Shown here: one piece after another, positions 57,802-64,000 of the stretch
Numbering within the stretch: position 1 is the stretch's first letter
Layout of the letters: the number at the start of each line of letters is the position of its first letter
NCBI RefSeq assembly: GCF_019175385.1
Contig: NC_083346.1
Coordinates: 60,789,821-60,853,820, forward strand
From: Lycium barbarum
Lineage: Eukaryota; Streptophyta; Magnoliopsida; Solanales; Solanaceae
DNA length: 64,000 bases
Reading direction: 5' to 3'
Made by a program: the position numbers and the translations under genes
Notes under the pieces: generated by a model
Databases searched by the model: none
What the model was told of the DNA's origin: nothing
The model's input: only the letters and a program-made list of their open reading frames with translations

Positions 57802-60716
57802 TGTTATGTCCCGTGTTTTCGTATAATTGGAAATCGAGAAATAATTGCGATTTGTTTGTTAAAAAGGAAATGATTTAATTTTTGTGAATATGACTATGTT
57901 GGTTGTGAAATCTTTAAATGCTAAGACCTCGGGAAAGGCCAAGGGTAAATTTGGAACTTCGTAAATTAGTTTCGGGAATTTCAAAACGGGGCATTTTAAG
58001 AATTGGGCCCAAGAAATTACAATGCAAATGAAGCCCAAACAAATGAAGAGGGGGCCGGCCATAGTAGTGGCCCAAGCCCATTTTTAAAGGGGCATGTGCT
58101 ATGCACATGACCCCTAAAGTAGATATATACATGGATTACACTTGAACTTATCACAAAATTAGAAAAAAAATCAAGAACTCACCAAAAAGGGGTTCGGCCG
58201 AAGTGAAAAAAAGAAAAGAAGAGAAAAATTCCAAGCTTGTGTGGTGATTCAAAAATCTTGGTTTCTACATATTTGTGAAGTACTCAAGACGCTCTCCGAC
58301 GTGGTATAAATAGTTTGGCACGAGGACGACGTTTTCGACAAGTCGGGTTTTCAAGGAAAGGTAAGAATTTTGCCCCTTTTATGTTATAGAATTGATGTGA
58401 ATGTGTTAAGCATTGGAAGTAGATGGAGATCCCGTAATTTTAACGTAAATAGAAAGTTGTGGGTGTGTGTGTGTAGTGTGTTTGGCCGTGAGTTATGGAA
58501 GGAAAGAAATGGTTTGAATTGATCTTGTTTAAGTTGGCATAATGTGTTGTTGTGACCCTTAGATCGTAAATGATTGATTGTTGAATTAAATTGGCGGTGG
58601 AAAACGAATTCGGATATTATCGGAAAGTGTATATCCTTGGTATTCTTATGTATATCAATGTATATTTTGGGGTGCTATAGACTTTAGATATGAATCTATA
58701 TCGATGTCGACGAATTCGGATTGAAACGACGTTAATTAGAATGTTCGTCGTGAATTTTAATGTTTTGAAGAATTATGGAACTAATGGATTTTGGTGCAAT
58801 TTCGTGTATGGTTTGAATTGTAATGAGAATGTGGTTGTATAAGTTTGAATGTGGGAATGAATACAAATAGGTAGATATAGAATTGGAATTTTGAAAGTTT
58901 GAATGGAAAGTTGCCAACTTAAGAAATCATGTAGGACTTTGAAGCTAGAGTGAATTGATTGTTGTTTACATTGTTTGGTTGATGTGTGGGCTGTTGTGGT
59001 TGGTTAATTTGAGCCGATCTACGCCTCGGGGATGTTAGATTTATAGGGGAAATGCTGCCGAAATTTCGGTAGGCAAATATGGAGTTAAAGGCATTTTTGA
59101 GCCTAAGAATCTCAATTGGTAACTTTGACCATTTGCAGATTTTTGACGAAACGGGACTGGACTTTTGGAAGAGCATACGACGTCTGTGAGGTATGTAAAG
59201 CTTCCCAATTCTTTATTTGGCATATCTTAGTGTGTTAGTTGAATATGAGACCTTCCGGAGCATTTCTGCTCCTCGAAACCCGATCCACAGGAAAGTTACT
59301 ATTCATTCAATTTGATTGAAGCCTAAAGGCTCCCTTTTGGCTAGAATGCCATTATTCGTCCGAAACCTATCGAAATGTGGTCGGGTAACCTAGAAATGAT
59401 TATGTATGACCCTTGGCATATTACTGCTCGTAAAAATATGTTCGCCACCTCACTTCGACTCGAGGTGGGTCCGCTACCCCAAAATGCCCGATTTGCCCTT
59501 CGGGCCATCTTTGAGAATAGAGTTGAACGTACCACTTCTGATCTTTGGAACATCCTTCCACGGGGTATGTTTGGACTATCCTATGCACTAATCCAGGTTT
59601 TGAACTATATGGACCATTTTGGAATCGTTTTGCAAAACGAAACCTTATGTCGACTAAGTATTCGACTATTTTGTAATAGGATATGATTTATGAGTTTACT
59701 TTGTTTTGAAACACTATTTTGAAATACGATTTGCATTTGTTTGCTCACGACTCCGCTCGTGCCTTATTATGACTTCGTTCACCGGTTCCCGGGCCGGTTT
59801 TGATTCGTGCGCCTTATGACAATTCGGCCGTATGCTGTGTTACGGTTCCCGAGGCTTCGCCATAGGGCCGGGTTCCGTTTGGAGTTATGCTGTGATATGG
59901 CTCGTGATGCGATACGCTCACCGATGATTATGATTATGTTCGGGGATGTACGGAGATTTGAAACCTTCTGGTGTTATGCTGTGTGTGGCGCCAGCGACGG
60001 AGTGGCGACCACGTTCTTAAGCGTTTGCATGATTTTGTTTGCATAAAATACATGTATATGATTTCGATACAGATTTTGACATACCAGTTTGTACCCCACT
60101 TTGACATTTGATTTGCTTTCGGTTTTGATCTATAATTCTGTACTCCGTGCTTTACATACTCAGTACATATTTCGTACTGACCCCCTCTCTCCGGGGGCTG
60201 CGTTTTATGCCCGCAGGTGCAGACATCGGTGATCCTCCGCAGTAGGCTTCACTTCTTGCTTTTCGGAGTACTCTTACTGGGTCCGGAGTCCACTCTTGGT
60301 ACAGACTCCTCTACTCTGTATATACTTTGTATATTTGACAGTTTGGGTACGGCGGGGCCCTGTCTCGCCTTATGTTATGTTTTGAATTCGTAGAGGCCTG
60401 TAGTCATCTTTGTGGGGCGAGGGTCCTATGTGTTTATTGTCTGATTTTTCTTTCGGGTCTTAAAGCGGTCTGTTTGATATGATGGCCCCAAATGGCCCCT
60501 TTGTATATATTTGTATTTTGACCGGCGATGTCTATTCCGCCGCTTTGTTTGAGTTTGATTTGATATGACCGCTTAAGACATATTTTCGATATAAATTATG
60601 TTTGATATAACTTCTTGAAAATTCTGAAATAAGTTTGGATTCGGAAATGAATATGCGATTTGGTCTGGGTACCCAGGTAGGGTGCCAGTCGCGGCCCACG
60701 GGGCTGGGTCATGACA
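57802..60716 (+). mobile_element. Solo LTR J, plus strand
   Basis: TGTTATGTCCCG to GGGCTGGGTCATGACA, 2915 bp, perfect duplication TGAGG (57797-57801 and 60717-60721). Triple hairpin at 60157-60220. Two CCGGTTCCCG-type hairpin units at 59780-59880. Confidence 0.92.
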
Positions 60717-60806
60717 TGAGGCCATAGCACACTCAGACATAAGCTGAGGCCATAGCACACTCAGACATAAGCTGAGGCCATATATTATATAGCACACTCA
60801 GTCACG
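60717..60806 (-). repeat. 28-bp tandem repeat in H LTR, continued
   Basis: Units with CACTCAGACATAAGCTGAGG and CCATAGCA continue the array that starts at about 57755, left of J. Confidence 0.8.
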
Positions 60807-62564
60807 TCATGAAATCATCTAGAAACTTAGGCTTGAAAATCACTAAGATTGGAGTCATCGTAAGATTTTTCAGAAAGTATAGACTTCTGGCATTTCAAGG
60901 AGTAAAAATATTATGGATGTCATGTATGGAATCAAAACATAGGAATCATGCCTTTGAAAGAAAGGTTTAACCTTAACATACCTGGAAGCTCGCTTCTCGA
61001 CTTTCCAATCTACCTCCGGTCTTGAATTCTACATATAAAACCATTCACACTATTGTTAGGCTCACCTTCATACACTTGTCCTAAACCTTCAAATTAAACC
61101 TCCTTAAAATCTGCCAATATTCGAGCAGCATTTCCCCTGTTTATTTGCCTAACCCGAATTCATAATTCAATAACCAACAACAACAACAATACCAACATTA
61201 ATAATATCATTTCTCACATCAAAGTATTCCATAAAACAGCCCACACGCTGTTTTCCAACTTCCATAACTAATCAATTCACTATACAACCATTTAACCGTT
61301 CTATCATCGTAAATAAGTAAATATCAGCATAAATAGGAAGAGATCCATACCTTTCTCCCGTTAATATTATTGTATCTTCACTTTTCCACCCTAATTTTAG
61401 GCCACAACACACCGCTATATGATTCTGCAACAATAACCATACGCTATTCGGACCGAAATTTGGAAATTATACCTGGTTTGGGTTAAAAGTTGGCTTGGGG
61501 GGTTGGAGAGAAGTCTCCAGATTTTTGGAGAGGTTTTTGGGGTGTTTGGTGAAGAAAATAGGGGGTTGTCCCCTTTAAATAAAGCTCCAGAATCTGCCTG
61601 CACCGCCTCTAAAATCGTTCAGCGCGATCGCGGTGCCTTCTGGCGCGTTCGCATAGGCTTAAATATTCTGCCTGCGCGTTCGTTCAGTAAAAAGGTCATA
61701 ACTCTTGATCCCTATGTCGTGTAAGGGCCCACGACCTATGGTTGGAAATATCTTTCAATTATACAAAACTTTAATTCCTGGTGTTTTTTCCAAATTCCAA
61801 ACTTATAATATCGTTTTGGCCCCTCCAAGTCAGATCATCCGAAAATGTTTCCTCAAATCGTCCTTTTGGAGGGCCTATGCCCATATTTGGCTTAGGAATC
61901 CTTCTTAGGACTTGCTCAACTTTTGATGTACTACTCATATATCTCTTCATATGTCCTTTATAAAACATCGACTTGTGGGCCCCGCTTAGCTTGCAGTAAC
62001 GAGGGCTTCCATCGAGCAACGTACTACCTGATTTACACCATATGGTCTCCGAATGTCATATATATACATATTCTTATACTTAGATCATATAATCTTCATC
62101 ACTGACCCGAGCCTAAAATTTGCTTAGCACGTTCGCGCTGAGTTGGCCCTTGGTCTCCTGCGCGTTCGCGCCACTACCTGGCGTGTCTGCGCAGGCTAAT
62201 TTCCTTGCCTGCCATCCCAACTTGTAACGTCCATATCTCCTTACCCCAATGTCCTATTGAGGAGAGATTTATTGCGTTGGGAACTGGACCTCATGAACTT
62301 CACTATGGGATTTGCTTTGTTTCAAAACTCTCCATATACTAACAAATATTCTTCCTCCAAGTTGGGCCAAAATTGCTCCTCATATTTTCTCCAAAGTCTG
62401 ACAAACTTAATTTCCTTTATTCACTTGCCCGCCAATCCTTTAGGTACTTCTCATACATGATCTTAAACCCTTACAGCCATAAAATAGGCACATATCACTT
62501 CAGTGTTCACAATTAAGCAGTTAACACCTATGGAACTTCACGTCCGAACTACGAGGTGTAACAT
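60722..62564 (-). repeat. H 3' LTR, part 2 of 2
   Basis: Ends ACGAGGTGTAACA beside the polypurine tract. Contains GC-rich palindrome clusters at 61615-61690 and 62125-62195 (GCGCGATCGCG, TGCGCGTTCGCGCC). Confidence 0.88.
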
Positions 62565-62599
62565 TCTTCCCCTCTTAAAAACATTCCTCCTCGAATGTT
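62565..62599 (-). other. H polypurine tract and hairpin
   Basis: The reverse complement gives TAAGAGGGGAAGAA next to the LTR. AACATTCC-TCCT-CGAATGTT at 62580-62599 has one stem mismatch. Confidence 0.82.
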
Positions 62600-62802
62600 A
62601 TAGTTACACATCCACGATGTTTTTACTGATGTCTTGAAGTGACTGTCCTTCTCTTATACTCCGATCACCTTATTTTTAACACAGGTTGGTTAACCTCTTC
62701 TCTCACAATAATCTCCAACCGTGAGGTTCACACGCTTCTAATTTCCCTCCAACTGTTCTAGTTCCTCATCCTTCCTTTATGTCTAAACGTGTAGGTCTCC
62801 TT

Positions 62803-62914
62803 AGCACATTTCCCAGGGGGGTCACCCATCCTATTACTACTCTGGCCCAAGCATGCTTAACCTCTAAGTTCTGATAGGATCAGGTGCATTAGTGCTAGTA
62901 TGATCACATCCATC
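62803..62914 (-). pseudogene. 5S rRNA-derived segment in H (best preserved)
   Basis: On the element strand it reads nearly through the whole 5S gene: GGATGTGATCATACTAGC, ACTAATGCACC, GATCCTATCAGAACT, GAGGTTAAGCATGCTTGGG, CAGAGTAGTA, then AGGATGGGTGACC and CCTGGGAA. An extra C lies in the box C region. CACGTGATAAAGG about 15 bp upstream is shared with T2. Sense orientation, 240 bp from the LTR. Confidence 0.88.
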
Positions 62915-63753
62915 CTACTGTGTGGCCTTTATCACGTGACCTAAAACAAGTTGAAGTTCTAACGGATCCCAAGAAAAATTCCGGTCATGCATCTCCCTCC
63001 GAATTGGAAAAGTTCCTCATGTTACTGACCACGCAAATGTTGTTTTAGTCTTTGGAACTCCCTATTACTTCTCGATTTTCCCATTGTCGGGTGTCATAAT
63101 TTATCTAATACCTTAGTCAGTCCTTGTGCTCGTACTCAAGCTTACTTGCTTCCCCTCTTAAAAGCTTTACCTTATGGTGTTGTATCCTATTGCCATTCTC
63201 AATCGAAATTTCATCCCATAATAATAATCCTTTCGTCATGACTTTTGTTCTTTCACTTACGAATCCTTCAAGTTCCCTACTTGTCATTACCCAAAATACT
63301 ACTTTAAATCTCAAATCTTGTCTATAATAATCCCTAGGGATACTCGAAACGATGATGTACCTAACTATCGGTCCAGCCGGAATAGTACTTTTTATTCCAA
63401 TAATTAATGGCCAATGTCCACTTGTAGTGTCCTCTTCATCTTATCATTCCATATCATCTGGTCCCATACTTTCCCATTAATCAATTCGTAGCCATCATCG
63501 ACGTATAATCTTTGTGATCTCCTAAATCTGTGGTCCTTGTCCTTCTTTGGTCCTTGTCCTTTAATAAGAATTTTTTTTGTTGGAGGATTTTGGCAGAATG
63601 CCCATTATTTACCACCTTCTTAGTTCTGGTTATAAGGAAGTATAGATTGGTTCCGAAGTCCTCACATTAATCCTTGGTCACGCACAATCTTACTCTATCT
63701 CCTGTTGATTTATTCAAGCTTGATCCTATCGTCTGCTTTCCTGCTTTCATCCT
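62915..63753 (-). other. H internal fragment, nothing else recognised
   Basis: No retroviral motif and no convincing ORF on the element strand. The element is cut at 63753 and should continue beyond the window. Confidence 0.55.
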
Positions 63754-64000
63754 TGTTACACCTTGGAAAACTCCCCGTTAACGTATAGTGAATAGGCTAG
63801 CAGAGAGCACGATGTATGTGAAGTTTCAATAAGTAAGAAATGGCGTTGGATGACCCTAATCGAGACTCAAAAACAATTAACGTAATGGAAGAAAGTTGTT
63901 AAGGAAAACAAAGGACATATTATGTGTCGGGTAAGAATTTTGGGCGACGAGTTAATGATGGCATAATGACGTCTTAGAGAAGAGTGATAACGTCCCTTAG
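63754..64000 (+). mobile_element. Start of another T1-family LTR
   Basis: TGTTACACCTTGG begins abruptly inside the H internal region and follows T1 5010-5265 and the F LTR (for example the GACGTCTTAGAGAAGAGTGATAACG stretch, written here only as its position 63971-63995). Left flank is ATCCT (63749-63753). Runs off the window. Confidence 0.85.

Larger units (their letters stand above)
56554..63753 (-). mobile_element. Element H, minus strand, 3' LTR plus internal fragment
   Basis: LTR 56554-57801 and 60722-62564 (3091 bp joined), then polypurine tract and 1.2 kb of internal sequence up to a new LTR at 63754. The left target flank is CCGGA (56549-56553); the right one is outside. Confidence 0.88.

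Noticed and set aside
62803..62914. A functional host 5S rRNA gene
   Set aside because: Single copy, substitutions and an extra C near box C, embedded in a retrotransposon with the same flanks as in T2 and D.

Overview
The window is plant nuclear DNA made, as far as I can read it, entirely of long terminal repeat (LTR) retrotransposons inserted into one another. I find no host gene, tRNA or rRNA gene, or CRISPR array. The coding remnants are Ty3/gypsy chromoviruses of the Tekay/Del type: gag with zinc knuckle, DPG-type protease, RT, RNase H, HHCC/DDE integrase, GPY/F motif and a chromodomain tail. Such pericentromeric-style heterochromatin fits a large-genome eudicot. Solanaceae is my guess from overall resemblance only.

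The layout can be solved like nested brackets, because LTR ends are sharp (TGTTAT or TGTTACACC at the start, GGGTCGTGACA-like at the end) and most insertions are flanked by 5-bp target duplications. Left part: element T1 (from before base 1 to 20679) has a complete but stop-interrupted gag-pol (96-4806). Its 3' LTR is broken by element T2 (5458-15741, duplication GTATA) and by a minus-strand solo LTR (16997-19944). T1 sits in the LTR of an older element I (20680-22083 visible). I is interrupted by minus-strand H' (22084-25203), which is interrupted by G (25204 to beyond the window).

Centre: the 5' LTR of G holds solo LTR F (27473-47898), which holds solo LTR B (29283-47294). B holds solo LTR C (31794-34938) and the young minus-strand element D (34990-46962), and D holds solo LTR E (41223-44251). 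The chain I > H' > G > F > B > D > E is seven levels deep. Right part: G gag-pol (48206-56553) is split by the small non-coding element K (50560-56071) and by minus-strand H (56554-63753 visible). H holds solo LTR J (57802-60716) and is entered by a further LTR at 63754.

Three elements (T2, D, K) have two LTRs but no usable pol. D carries only an intact gag, T2 carries an unfamiliar acidic 171-aa ORF, and K carries nothing coding. They keep the same cis signals as the gag-pol elements: a Met-tRNA primer site, a leader stem-loop with a self-complementary loop, a splice-acceptor-like end before gag, and a hairpin beside the polypurine tract. The likely reading is that autonomous relatives move them in trans. 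Most unexpected are 5S-rRNA-derived segments in sense orientation inside T2, D and H, and a covarying series of short hairpins in the LTRs.
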